DNA of 64,000 nucleotides, taken from the NCBI GenBank assembly GCA_003024785.1, contig PUQB01000013.1, positions 62,001-126,000 of the forward strand, written 5' to 3'. The notes under the pieces were generated by a model. It was not told the DNA's origin. It did no database searches and saw only the letters and a list, made by a program, of their open reading frames with translations. The translations under genes were made by a program, and so were the position numbers. This document shows positions 11,106-24,771 of this stretch, piece by piece. Within the stretch, counting starts at the first letter, position 1, and every line of letters begins with the position of its first letter. The stretch comes from Selaginella tamariscina. Taxonomy: Eukaryota > Streptophyta > Lycopodiopsida > Selaginellales > Selaginellaceae.

Positions 11106-11920
11106 CATAGTTACGAACATGAACACGGAACACAAACACGAGCTTCGTATTTCAGGAACCTGACTATGGAACACGATCATGGCTCATGATGGCTCATAAA
11201 TATTCTAATGAATATTAATGAATATTCTAGTGAATATTCTAGCTTGCACACGATCACTTTTATATTAACCATAATAAAATAAACCTTAATTAATTAATAA
11301 ATATAAAACCCAAAGAAATAATATGTATTTAAAGAAACATATACATGCTAAATTATGTTACATTAACCTTAAAATGTGTTTTTTATCATATACAAGTTGG
11401 TTGCCAAAACCTCTCTTATAAATATGCCGCATTCTTCAAAAAAGAAATAAAATAAAATAAAATAGATCATATAAGTGTCTAGCTATATATAAGAATAGAA
11501 TATTTGAATATGTTGTACATATTATTTAAAACTCCACGTTTTTACATGTTGTAGTTTAAATTTTATATAGTGGTGTTTTTATAAGTTTCTCATACATATA
11601 TATATGCAAATGTACATGATTATATATATAAATTATCATATCGCAAAGAAGGATGCTTTCACAGTGTTGAATTGCTGCGCCATGCTTGTTGTGCCTTGGA
11701 TTGCTGTGTGACGCCATGCGCCCTAGAAAGAATATTCCACACGTATATTCAGCCAAGAATATTCTAAACAGTGTTTCATGTGATCCCGGCTGTCAGGATT
11801 ACAGCCCGTGTTCGTAATATGAAACACTGTTCACAAACACAGCTGTAGGAACACAACCCATGGCCGTGTTTGTGAAACGTGGTGAACACGGCTGGGATCC
11901 CGGCCGTGTTCATAACTATG
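11106..11920. mobile_element. hAT-type non-autonomous element (MITE-like, 815 bp)
   Basis: An 8-bp direct repeat, CCAAGCTT, lies at 11098-11105 and 11921-11928. Immediately inside are inverted ends, CATAGTTACGAACATGAACA on the left and the complement of CATAGTTATGAACACGG on the right, differing at one position in the first 14 or so bases. An 8-bp target duplication with short TIRs is typical of hAT elements. The arms contain GAACACGG-type motifs in both orientations for about 100 bp. The centre is AT-rich and holds no transposase, so it must be mobilised in trans. Confidence 0.85.
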
Positions 11921-11928
11921 CCAAGCTT

Positions 11929-14900
11929 AAGCAAGAGAACTTATTCAATGATATAAAATATGGATATGATGTTCTGGTTACCATGGGATTGGACCTCCAC
12001 ATCAAACGGGTAGTATTTACCACCCTTGAGAAGGGTAGACCAGGTGAAAAGGTTTGTCCAAATCTAGCTGAAGCAAATAGTTGTTAGGGCAAGTAGTAGT
12101 AGATACCCAGTATAGGTTTTGTCACAACCTTGTAAGTACCATATACCATATCTAGTTGGTGTTGGTTTGTTTAGAGTATGAACAGTTAGAAAAAAGATTT
12201 CCAGATAAGACCTTAGACCAGGAATATGAGATGGATGACACATAGAAACTACTAGAATATGAGTCAGCTTGTGTACATGAACATGATCAATGTACTAGTA
12301 GACATTGCATTAATAGATATTCTCATCCCATAGTTTTGATACAAGAAACTTGTGAAACTCTACTATATATGTGCATTGTCATCCATGTGTGTGTAAACAT
12401 ATATATTACCTAGTGGCATGTTATCACAAACCAGTTTATATATTTTTGATTCAATATATATATATTATATATATATATATTGTATGCAGCTGTAGACAGG
12501 GAACTTGTGCCCCCAATGATATAATAACTTAAATTGCACGTGTATGCCCAGGAACATGATTTGATTACATAGGAGTAGTGCCTGGCATTGAATATTTTGA
12601 AGTCATAGGGATTACCTCAAATCAGTTTTAAAAATCGTTTGAAGTCTTAATGGGTTTCAGGGGATTATGGTTGGGCTATGAAAAAATGCATAAATACAAA
12701 TTATATAACAAGGGACGTAGTTGATATATTAAACCTAATGTTTATGGGGAGGTAACGGTGGGTGTTTGAACAGAAAAACCAAATGATAAGTCGAGAGTCA
12801 TGCAAATTCTTAGGAACTTTATTCACAATGTTTTTTTAAACCAGTAGGGATGGATGATATTATTTGTAGAAGATAGCTTGTATAAAAGCAACCCACACTC
12901 ACACAATTAATATCACAATAAGGCAGTCAGGAGACATGGGTCCTTCGACTTCGAGTCTAGGACTCACGTCATTGGGCAACCAAGGACGTGGTGTTTGGGG
13001 TCCAAAACATTTCTATTGCACAACCAAAATAAAACATTATATTCATATCTCAACAACATCCTTTCTAGACTTCAAAAATCCTTACAATGCTAAGGATATC
13101 TCAAAATCATTATGCATAAAGACCAAGGAATATATGTCACATAATGAAAACCCTTAGATAAAGTTTTTTGCAATCCAAATACAATCTTATATAAAACACC
13201 CCATCCAACAGACATCATAAATCCTAACCCCAAGTTGCCATCTCACGGTCACACTAAATCTTAAACCTATGTGGTCCATCCAACAATTATCTTAAACTTT
13301 TTTTATAATCCACTAAACACCAATAGTTATCTTAAACTTTTTTTTGTAATCCATTAAACGATTATATTTTGGAAAATCCTCGAATATCTTATAAACACCC
13401 ATCCAACATTCATCCTAAATCCTAAACATGCATGGCCCAATTCAATAACCACCCCCTAAATCCTAAATAGTTATTGTGAATCCATCTGATGATTATATTT
13501 GGAAAAACCCATCCAACAGTCATTCTAAATCCTAAACATATGTGGCCCCACCCCTAAATCCTAAATAATTTTGTGAAAATCACTTTATAATTCATTGGAT
13601 GATTATATTTTAGAAAAAACTTTAACACTAAGGTTTTTTCTAAAATAAACCTTGGCACAAAGGATCTTATAAACACCCCATTCAACAACACCATTCTAAA
13701 TTTTAAACTCACATCCTTCATTCAACAGCCACCTTAAATTTTCCATGTGAGCTTATATGATGGTTATCTTAAATTTTTTTTTATAATTCATTATTTAGAA
13801 AAAACCTTGGTTCTAAGTTTTTTCTAAAATAAACCTTCACGTCAAGGATGTTATATAATAAGTTTATTGTGTTTATTTGTGATTAACACCGTATTTAATG
13901 ACCATCCTAAATTTTAAACCCCATCCAATAACTACCATAAATTCTAAACTCACGTAGCCCCATCTAACGACTATTTTAAACTCTCCTTCATAAGAACTAT
14001 CACAAATTCATAAGAAATACCACAACAAAAAAAAAAAAGAAAACAAACCCATATAATTGTTGAAAATGTCAAAGAACTAACTAGCCCTCTCATATTGTTT
14101 TAGCTATTAAAGTAGAAAAAGGAAATGTGGTGGTCCAAAAAAAAAAACAAAATTAATGAAGGAATATTAAATAATTAATCTATTATTAAATTAACTTGAG
14201 TATCTTTTGTATAAATCTAGATAACTAATGTATATATCTATTATAAGTACATGTGTACACATTAGTTTGTATATGTGTTTCACATTGTTATATAAATGAT
14301 GTTGTTCATATATTATTTATACATCATTCAAGATGGGATGAGAGTATGAATAATCACTTTTCAAATCTTATTATATAAGTTTGTATATGGTTTTTACATT
14401 GTTATATAAACGATGTTTCATGTACCTTTTATACCTTATTAAAGACAATGAATATAAATCATTACTTTTTAAATCCTATCATAAATGAGATTTATCATCG
14501 ATTACAAATCATACCTCAACATCAAGAACAAATATCTTCTTGTGAGTAATGAAGTAAAGCTAGTCGAGGTCATCGATTATGACATTGTTGTTTTTTATAT
14601 ATATATAAAAAAATACATAATAATATAAAATTGATATTTTTCAAAATAAATGCCATTTCTATTCTTTTGATTGAGTGTTTAGTAATAGCCTAGTAATAAA
14701 ATAACCATTTGAATTTTGAATAATTTTAATAATGGATCTTGGTTGAGTCATATAATATTTGACATTTACTATTTGGTAAATAATATAAAACTATCATATT
14801 GATAATAGTAAAATAAATGATAAGGCCAAAGTATATATAAACAACCTAAAATAAACCAATTAAATATAATGTATTGTATTATATATATATAACAACTATT

Positions 14901-15380
14901 ACAAAAGTTGCATGAGTGTATTTTAGAAAATTAATTTATTAACCATAAGTAATTATTTATCACATCACTCAAATAATTCAATAGAAATTCATTAGTCTCT
15001 TTTATTAAATTGAACTATGTATAGTATGTGTTTGTAAAAGGTATTTTAAAATATATTTTTTATATTATATGGCAATTGAAGAATTGTAGAATCATTTAAA
15101 GATGAGACTTATACATAATTACTAAATTAATTTTTATTTTAAATATTTAAAAAACATAACAAAGCAAGAGCATCAATTAAAACTGTTAGGTTTACTTTTA
15201 ATAAACTATAAATTCTAGTTAATAAGTTTATTTATAATGAACAATAAACACACCTTTACACATATTCAACAATATTGGCACAAATGTAAATAAAAACCAA
15301 AATTTACCTTCACATGTGTTTTGTTCACACATGTTCATGTATTTGTATGAATGCATTTAATACTAGATTTGTTTTATGAT
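11929..15380. other. AT-rich spacer with degenerate repeats
   Basis: No gene recognised. The section 13190-14000 repeats a loosely conserved unit built from CCATCCAACA, ATCCTAAATCCTAAAC and TATCTTAAACTTTTTT, with a TAGAAAAAACCTT variant, spaced about 60-130 bp apart. The copies are too diverged for a clean consensus by eye. 14200-15300 is plain AT-rich sequence. Confidence 0.5.
13190..14000. repeat. degenerate tandem-like repeats
   Basis: At least six blocks share the core CATCCAACA followed by ATCCTAAATCCTAAAC or close variants, interleaved with TTATCTTAAACTTTTTTT and GGATGATTATATTT segments. The pattern is an old, eroded tandem array. Confidence 0.55.
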
Positions 15381-15399
15381 ATGACCGTGCTTGGGGCTT

Positions 15400-15930
15400 T
15401 TGTGCCCTTTCCTTACAATTCTATCCACTGTTCCTAGATCCAACAGGAATGTTACTTGATCCAATGCCACCTTAACCATGTAAACGTTTTGCGTGCGTGC
15501 GTGCATATGTGTGTTACATACATCAACATACAATATATCGAAGTATAAGATATATACATGAAAGTGGAAGGAAATTAAGCTCTCTCTCTCTCACGTACAC
15601 ACATAACAATGTTTCGGATAATGTATATACCTACGTATACACATACCCTGAACTACTGAAAAATTCACTACCTCATCACCTTTCTCTACGTGGTTAAGAG
15701 CTAAACGCTCAAAATCATCCCCACCTGTATTAATGCATTCATTGAACTTATGTACATATATGACACACTCGCGCGCATGTGTGTGTCGCGCCTTCTTTAG
15801 GAGATAGGCATCCAAGCAAGATAGCTTAGAATTTGCATAATGGCCTTTCTTATAAAGGATGGTTTGATAAGCGGCATCATAGCATGCTTCGTCACCCATG
15901 ATATCTGTATTCTTCCACCTGATTAACACA
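15400..15930 (-). CDS. possible multi-exon gene fragment, weakly like an organellar SSB protein
   Basis: On the minus strand three exon-like stretches follow acceptor-like sequences. About 15800-15912 reads WKNTDIMGDEACYDAAYQTI. About 15656-15735, after TAATACAG, reads GGDDFERLALNHVEKGDEV and ends near GTATGTG. About 15400-15480 reads VALDQVTFLLDLGTVDR and then a stop. The middle piece resembles the OB-fold of plant organellar single-stranded DNA-binding proteins from memory only. No N-terminal exon or targeting peptide was found before the divergent bL17 gene at 16800, so it may be a partial or dead copy. Confidence in both the structure and the family is low. Confidence 0.3.
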
Positions 15931-16799
15931 CATCATGTGTATAGCAGTATATACATGATATATATATCAGGCTATATATTTTGATGTAATGTAATGTGTA
16001 TACAATCACAGACACACACGCACGCACGCACGCACGCAATTGAATTATATGTACATTGTAGAGAATCTTATGGGGGTCTAGGGGTGAGATTTATATATGG
16101 AGATATATACTCGTATATTGTTAAACTTGTGATCTCTCTCTTACAGATTTTGCATGTATACAAACCATCTTGTGCAGAGTGTGTGGCGACAAGCTTTGAG
16201 GAAAGTAAAGAAGTTTAGAGAAACATTTTGTATAGAAATTGCCTTTAACATTTTGTATAGTTTCACTGTACAGAATATTTAGGATTGGTCTTTAGTTATA
16301 ACTATAATTATGTGTGTCTGTGTTTGTCCATGGGTCATGAACGCCCCATCCGACGATTGATATGTGTAAGTTGTTGAACAAGCATACATGTGGTGTGTAC
16401 CAAGCTGTATACTACATGTATGTTGGTGTGTGTGTGTCAGTGTGTATGACTATGTTTGTGCACTTAAAAACATTAATAATCTCGTAAAATCTACACCCTC
16501 AGCATATGTTTTACAACCAGATCTGGGGAGTCAGACCTGTTCTTTCTTATTGGTCCAGTCTGAAACCATATCATTTGCCCATAAATACATACGTAAAACT
16601 GCGTATATAATTTCTACATTAGAGAGAGAGAGAGAGAGAGTTTTAAAACTTACATATACTGGGAATCACAGCTTTGTTAAGTTGGCCTTCTCCACTCTAA
16701 AGGGTTAGTGTTATTAATCCTCTGTACAACGTTAAGTTCTTAGAGATAATATACTACATTGTTCATTTTTTATTATTGGATAGGGTTCATACCCACAAA

Positions 16800-18022
16800 A
16801 TGGTACTGGCTATGGCGATTCCCTGTGCGAGCCTCAGCTTTGAAAAGCAGCAAAGAATACTCACAATTCGTTCATCTTCCACATCCCGCAGGTTAGGGAT
16901 GAACAACGATAAAACTATCAGATCTTTGCAGTGTATGAGTACTGGTAGCAGCATTGGATCCACATTCACGCACGCCCGTCCTCTTGATTTTACTGGTAAT
17001 CTATACATGTGTGTCTGTGTGGTGTATATGTGCATACAAGCATACCATTTCAAGTAGTGGCCACACACACACACATCTGTGTGTGTGTGACATTGGGATG
17101 TACATAAATGTAGCACACACGCACATACACACATTTAAAAACCAGGAATTGGGTAACTTAATACATATGTATGTGTATGCTGTGTCTTTACATGTAGTTA
17201 AGTATGGTGTTAGAACTGTATCGCAAATAAATCCGTATTGGACTTTGGATGTATGTTACGGGAAGGAGGGAGGGAGAGATTTATTGTTTGTCTATGTCTT
17301 TATATATAAGCAATCTGTAACTCGATACATATTCACACACATACACACACAACGTATGCACTTTACACACACACACAGGCGTGTGTGTATGTATATCATG
17401 CGTGCTAAAAAACAGCAGTGCGGTTGTCCAGGAGGAATATACGCAGACTCTTTATTTGGTAGTCAGAGCCTTGGAATCGGAAATGGTTCAAGATGGTACC
17501 TCATGCGACACGGGAAGAGAGTCCCCAAGCTTAACAAAGCAGCAGATCAACGCAAGGCCCTCCTCAGGTATGTCATATAGCACACACACGCTGTGTGTTT
17601 TATAGCTATACACTAGAGGATGTATTATGTATATATAATACATATACCAATATATAAATATATTAATAAGCAGAGGGCTTACAACACAACTGCTAAGACA
17701 CGGAAGGATTAAAACAACTCATGCTAGAGCAAAGGCAGTTCGTCCTTATGTTGATCATATGATCACACTCGCCAAAGGAGGTACACATCATGCGTGTGTT
17801 TGTATTGTGTGCGTGCATATAAGTATATATATGTGTATATTAGGGAGTTTGCACCAGAGAAGGCAGGCGTTGGGGTATATATATGATAAGCAGCTAGTTC
17901 ATGCACTATTTGCTGAAGTCCCGGATAGATATAACGAACGTAATGGAGGTTACACGAGGGTTATTCGCACAATGCCGCGCCGAGGTGATAATGCACCCAT
18001 GGCATACATAGAACTCGTCTAA
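16800..18022 (+). CDS. RPL17: plastid 50S ribosomal protein bL17, nuclear gene, 4 exons
   Basis: Exons 16800-16995, 17432-17567, 17674-17780 and 17844-18022 join in phase to a 205-residue product. The first exon is a serine/arginine-rich N-terminus suited to a plastid transit peptide. The conserved bL17 domain starts at [20 protein letters not shown], continues through [20 protein letters not shown] and [10 protein letters not shown], and ends [14 protein letters not shown], the usual C-terminus of plant plastid bL17. The protein sits at the rim of the peptide exit tunnel of the plastid large ribosomal subunit. The exon 2 start could also be 17447 in the same phase. All introns are GT-AG, and intron 1 is full of CA/GT repeats. 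No frame break was seen. Confidence 0.9.
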
Positions 18023-19568
18023 AATACAACAAAAGCATGCATTTGGAATATCTCTCTCCCTCACACACACATGCACACACGATATACTCTGATGATACGA
18101 TGACGATATATATTATTACATAATTATTATCAAAAGTACAAAAAATTTCACCTGATAATTAAAATATATATATATAATTTTAAATTATTTTAAAGTTATT
18201 TTAGTTTTCTGAATCAAGTTTACAATTGCTTGTCAAAGAAATTATTTTGCTATTTATATTTTAGTAATGCATTATATAAATTTTAATTGTATATGAGTTC
18301 TTGATATATAGTATAATTATCTGAAAATTTTAACATTGATGAAGTATTATTATTATTATTTTATTATTATTAACTGTTTAATGTCTGTACTAACCCAAGT
18401 AATATATGATTTTAGTATATATTATTGATGTATATATGTATATACATATATATAATAAATTAATATTTTAATTTTCTTTAAAAGAGCATGTTGTGACATT
18501 TCAATAATAATCTAAGATTATAGTTTAATATCTATTTATTTTGAGATTTCATTTATTGTAATTTAATACATTATTAAATTATATAATTAAATCATATTTT
18601 GATGCATTCAACTTACTCCCACATTACTAGTCATATAATAAATTATGTAATGCGCAACAAATGCTCCTAAAAATCCCACATGTAATAATGAAAGATAATA
18701 ATATATGATGCATAATGAATAGTCGTTTCTGATTGTATATTCTTAATAAAATAAATTAATACCATTATATTTGATCAAGAATATTTAGCAAATTTATTGA
18801 AATTTGTTGATGTTAAAAGAAGTATGTCATAATTAACTGTAAACCTATGTAAAATATCAAATTTTTATTTTACCATTACCATTTAACTATTATAAATATA
18901 AAAATTTAAATATAATTAAAATGAAATAAAGTTCATTTAAAAACGCTTCATATAATATTTCTAACAATGTACAGTGTGTTTTTTAATTAAATAAATCCAG
19001 ATATTAATATTAATAAGTAAAATATTCTTGTTTTTTTTAATGAGTTGTCTTAATTGAAATGAACAAGAATCAAATAATAAAATTATACTACATAGAGTTC
19101 AGTTATAATTGGAATGAAAACTGAATGGTTAAACAAAGTCTGAAGTAAATGTATATATATAAATAAAAAACATGCCAACAATATTTTATATATGAGTTTT
19201 ATTACGAGTTATAAATTAATAACAATTTTTTATTTAATAAAATATATTTCAACTTTTATTGAAGTATATAAAGTTGTTTCGGAGACTCTTCAAATTTCAG
19301 AGACAATTTCTGGATGTATTTATAAATATTAAACAGTGTATGTATACATTGTATATATTAACTTTATTATACATATGTATGTATATTTTATACATGTGCA
19401 TATTACAAACTTATATCTGTTAGGCTTTCAACACTACATGTTCATATTAATTCATTAGTTCCCATACATTTAGTTTAATTGCCACCTTTCTTTAAGTATA
19501 CATATGCATATTGTGTTCTGTGTGCGTGCGTGTTGAATGGAAGAATATTTTAAGAATACGTGAAGCAT
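18023..19568. other. AT-rich spacer between bL17 and the acyl-activating enzyme gene
   Basis: About 1.5 kb of very AT-rich DNA between two convergent genes. I see no gene, transposon ends or structured RNA in it. Confidence 0.5.
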
Positions 19569-20415
19569 TCATAATTTGCTCTTCATTTGACTTAAGTTTT
19601 GGAGTTGGCTTCGAATAACTCTCCTCATTACTTTGTTAGAAGCTGTTCGTGGGAACTCAGGAAGTATAACCACGGCATGCACCTGCACATAACATATACA
19701 TATAAACACGCATACAACACGTGTACGTGTGTGTATTACAAAGACACATACCTTGAATAAGGGATTTAAATTATTTTGGATTGCAGACGCAAATACTCTC
19801 TTAAACGTATTTGAATCCCCAGTGGCTCTTCCACTCTTAAGTACTGCTGCAATATATAGATTATCTGGTCCACCACCTCTAGGAGACAATCCAATTGCTG
19901 CAGTTTCAAGAACACTATTGTGCGATGCATTGCATACACGCTCAATCTCCACAGCGCTAACCTATAAACAAGTTTCACGTATAATGTTACGTTTTTACTA
20001 TACCTAAGAGGGAACCCTTAGGTTTATACACCTGTAAGTGTCCTAACGTATACATATACACACACGTATAAATCTATACGTATTAATATATAATAGTGTA
20101 CCTTAATTCCTCCCAAGTTCATCGTATCATCAGCCCGACCTTTAGCCCTATAATATCCACCAACCATTCTCTCAAACAAGTCCCCATGCCTTCTTAGTTG
20201 CTGGAAAAACAGTGTTATTAACCTATAAACTAAGCAATATTAAGCTTACAATTCCATTGAGTTTAGGCATGCCCTCAAAGTAAACTTTGTGATGATCTGC
20301 ATTTAGAAGTGTAGATGATGCTCCCAACATCTGTGGAAATAGTGCTATCTCTCCAGAACATGGTTGATCATCTGGCTGTTCAAAACGAAACGTATACAAC
20401 TGCGTGTGTGTGTGC

Positions 20416-20449
<34 letters not shown>

Positions 20450-21683
20450 TTTACAAATGGCTTGCCACTGTCATCAAGAAGAAGAAAGGCAGTGGTTAAA
20501 TTAGGTGTACTGAAAGATGCAAATGCTTGTGGTTGTAACAAGGAGCCCTGAAGAAAAGCCGACCCAAGCTCAGTTCCACCGCAACATTCTAATATGGGCT
20601 TATAACCAGCTCTTGCACTTAGCCATAAGTCATCATCTAAACTCGATGCTTCACCCGTAGTACTAAATAGCCTGTACACGCATACAAATACGTATGTATT
20701 TCAACAGTTTATTATATGGTAAAACATTACCTTATGGAAGACCAATCAAGTGAATCCATGCATCCAGATTTTTTCCAAGTTTTTACCATGCTTGGGACTG
20801 TACCAAGGAGTGTAACCCTTGAATCCTGAGATATTTATAAATATATATACAAGTATACGTATATGTAGTAGATACGTATGCATGTTATACTTAAAAAGAG
20901 TAATATTTATGAATTTTATATATTTAACGTGTGTGTGCGTATAGTTTACCTGAACGAAGAGTCCAAATGAGCGTCCAAGGGGGATCCATTATACAAAGCA
21001 ATAGTAGCTCCGGTGAGTAAACATGAAGATATAAGATAAGGTCCCATCATCCACCCCAGGTTGGTTGGCCAGCAATATATATCACCACATTTCAGGTCAG
21101 AATGTGCCCATGAATCAGCTGCACATCTCATTGGTGTTGTTTGATTCCATGGTATTGCCTTTGGCTCGGCTTTAAAAACATACATAAAACCAATATTAGT
21201 ATACACACACACATACACACACACGCGCATTATATATACATGTTATTGATAAGAATAATCAGTTAATGTTTAAAACTTATATAAAGTTTTAATTTGAAGT
21301 ATAGCCTTTAAATATAATGTACCAGTAAAAGAATTATTACTGAGTTACAATAATACGTGTGTGTGCGAGTGATTGATTATAATACTAATTAAGCTTTAGT
21401 ACTGTCAGCATTAAATAATTATGTAGAAGATAATTAATTTAATGATATTAGTTTCAGTAATATATATAATATGTGACAAGTTTTCAATTTCAAGAGATGA
21501 AAAGATGCACATAAATTAAAAACCATAATATACTGTAAATAATTCATATTAGTTTGTCATTTGATATTTGGACGTTTATCACATATTTTAAAAGTTGAAA
21601 ATAATATAAACTCTTCATTAGATATGTAAATGTTGTTGGTATGCAATCCATCTTACCTTCTTGGCAACTTCTTATGACAGATA

Positions 21684-21755
<72 letters not shown>

Positions 21756-22032
21756 ACCTCAATCTAGTTAAGTTTATACGTGTGTGTGTGTCTCTCTCTG
21801 TCTGCCCCCCCCCTTCTCTCTCTCTCTATATATATAGAGAGAGAGTAGAGAGAGAGAGAGAGAGCTCATCAGAATAATATTGACTTGTAATCTCTGTGTG
21901 TGTGTGTGCACGCGTGTGCAATATTTAGAGATTAATAGTTACCTGTAGTGCCTGAAGAAAATAAAATATTCGTCCATTCTTCAACTGGTAACGGTACCGC
22001 AGGAAATTCCTGCCTGGGTGTGTGTGTGTAAT

Positions 22033-22080
<48 letters not shown>

Positions 22081-22778
22081 ATAAACTGCTTATAAAGTAG
22101 TTAATAATAATTAATGAAAATAATTTATTATGTATCTAAAGTGTTATCCTTATTACAGATACATGTTTAAAATTCTTATTGCAATTATATTATTTTCTGT
22201 TATTGCAATAATACTCTATGTGCAGTTGTTATGTTATGTTAATGTTCTGCGGCTACAGTGGGGTACTTAAATATTACTATGTAAATAAATACGTTTATAT
22301 TATATAAAGAATTAGTAATGTATCTTAACACATATAGCACAAATATTATATTGTATATAAACGTAATATAAATATATTGCATTTATGCTTTTTTCTTTTT
22401 TTAATCTTTAATTAAAAAAATTAAAAAATGTGACTATGTATGGAAGTGTATAACACATCAATGTAAACACATTATTATATATATACATATAGTTTACCTT
22501 TTCTTTCCATTAGTGAGAAATGAGTCCCATCCAAGATCTCCATCCCGTAATTTAACTCTTAATTGTTCCCCATCTCCAGGAAGAACAATGACCTGTGGTG
22601 GATTTGCTCCCAAGACTCGACTACAAATATTTTAATTGAAAAATATTATAATTTAATATTATTTTGTAAATATTTAATTATATAAAAGTACCTGTATAAC
22701 GGTATCGATTTACCACCTCTTACAATATTATCCTACATAGCAAAGTACATTTATATAAAATATAAATAATACTAAAGA

Positions 22779-22850
<72 letters not shown>

Positions 22851-23499
22851 ATATATATTATATATATATATAGAGAGAGAGAGAGAGACGCACGCACACA
22901 CACACACCTGTGTAAATATGCCCTTTGCTTTGGAAATACGCAAACGTGAAGCAATTTCAGGTGAAACAAAACTATCCGCAATTGACACAACTAAACAACC
23001 AGTAAGTATAATTGCCAGATATATAACAACTGCATTCACATGCATGGGCATGTCTATAGCAATTGCATCCCCTTTTGCATAACCTGCGGCTTCAAGAGAG
23101 TTTGCCACTATACTGCAACCATACAATATATATTTATACATATGTATCTGTTGCATATCTTACATGTATTTTAGAAACACCAATTCACACACACACACAC
23201 ACACACAGGTGTGTATACATACCTGACTTTAGCTCGAAGTTCGGAGAGAGTGATTTTACTTGGTGGTAAATGGTCTCGGCCTTCGTCCCTCCATACGATT
23301 GCAACAGTCTGATCGGTTTTATTAATGCTTGGATTAGGAGATAAACAGCTTTCAGCAATGTTTAGCACCGCCCCGGGAAGCCATTTACCACCAGGTTTAG
23401 ATTTATCATTCTCGTCAAGGATGCATTTAGGTGGAACATTGAAATTTAAGCTCAGGTTTTCAAATGCAATGGACCAATAAACCTGCACAAATGAGTGCA

Positions 23500-23536
<37 letters not shown>

Positions 23537-24544
23537 CGAGCTTACTGAAGGATTTATATATACATACCTCTGGGTTTTTAACAGAGAACTTATAAAAGTC
23601 TGTAAAGCTGCTGATTGGGTCTATATATTTGGTACCAAGAAGCTCTTTACCGCGTATTTCCATAAGCTTTCCAATGCCTGCAGATTTTGTAGCTTCCCTG
23701 GGTACAAGATATTATCAAGTGTGTATGTGTATCTGTGTGTACGTGTGCGTGTGATATAGTGGTATACGTCAACTATAAGATCATATTAAATGTCTCTCTC
23801 TCTCACACACACACGCGCGCGCGTGCGTGCACGCACACCTACAGTGATGGGAACCAATATGGTGATGGACCGGCTTGAGACTCATCCCATTTGGAATAAG
23901 TAGAGTAATACATAAGTTGATGAAGTGGATGAGGATGGTACGGACGGAGAAGCTTTTGGGAAATATCTTTCCATATTGCACACCTGTAATCAAATATATA
24001 TATATATATATTTTGATTTAGTGTTTTACCAGTTCTATAGCATGTTTACAACACATTATCATTAATTATAAGATAAATTCTCATAAATATACAAATTAAT
24101 CAAATTTTGTATGCTTATACCAGCCCTTGTGTGTTGTGAGATCCATACATACGTGTGTGTGTGTGTGACTCTCTCTCTCTCTCTATATATATATAGAGAG
24201 AGAGAGAGGGGAGAGAGAACTATAAAGTGGATATACATTTAGAAATACATACACATGCACACATAACATACAAAGTTACATTGAAGTTCGTATTCAGTCA
24301 TGGCGCGCGCGCACACACACACATGTGAAACCAATATCTATGCAAGATAATAATATATATCTCAATGTGGTGATATAAATGAATATATAGAGATAATTAT
24401 GTGTATTATGTATCCATACCTTCCAGAATGGCGATTATTCACGAAAATCTCCTGTAGCTCTTTATAGAAATCCAGAGCATGAGAAGGCAATAATCCAGCT
24501 CGCTCCACGTCTCCCACAATGAGATCCTCCAAACTCTTCTCCAT
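19569..24544 (-). CDS. AAE18: peroxisomal acyl-activating enzyme (AAE17/AAE18 type), 15 exons
   Basis: Exons, 5' to 3': 24420-24544, 23843-23983, 23568-23697, 23223-23482, 22908-23112, 22692-22732, 22498-22620, 21943-22013, 20950-21169, 20731-20825, 20455-20671, 20375-20250, 20200-20102, 19961-19752 and 19682-19569. They encode about 725 residues that follow the plant AAE17/18 acetyl-CoA-synthetase-like family throughout. The family activates carboxylic acids to acyl-CoA through an acyl-AMP. Visible motifs are the AMP-binding loop [40 protein letters not shown] and the C-terminal lysine region [15 protein letters not shown]. The protein ends SKL, a peroxisomal PTS1 signal. The loop has alanine where the family has glycine (GTTG). 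One base appears to be missing near 20980, in a C5 run, where the frame shifts between NGSPL and the segment reading SFGLFVQ; splice phases fit if one base is restored. Start chosen at MEKSLEDL, the family N-terminus. Confidence 0.93.
21689..21752. repeat. compound microsatellite (AT)n(GT)n
   Basis: An uninterrupted AT run followed by a GT run inside the long intron between exons 8 and 9 of the acyl-activating enzyme gene. Confidence 0.95.
22783..22906. repeat. palindromic compound microsatellite (TC)n(TA)n(GA)n plus CA run
   Basis: A TC run, then TA, then GA, so the tract can fold on itself, followed by a CA run. On the minus strand the CA end is the GT-rich donor of the intron after exon 5 of the acyl-activating enzyme gene. 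Confidence 0.95.
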
Positions 24545-24736
24545 TCTACACTCTGCACAAAGCCTACACTTCTCCCTTCACCTTCTTTCCATTAATTAAA
24601 ATTACTCATAAATATATTCTAAACAATACACATGTACGTGTGTGTGTGTGCGTGCGTGCGTAGTTAACCATTTTGACGAGTAGTTGTTATTTAGTAGGCT
24701 ACACGTTGTTTTCATGGATTCACCTACCATCTCTCT

Positions 24737-24771
<35 letters not shown>

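Noticed and set aside
16020-16040. ACGC tetranucleotide run and other short regular repeats as possible CRISPR spacing
   Set aside because: No repeat-spacer structure; simple sequence repeats in a eukaryotic genome.
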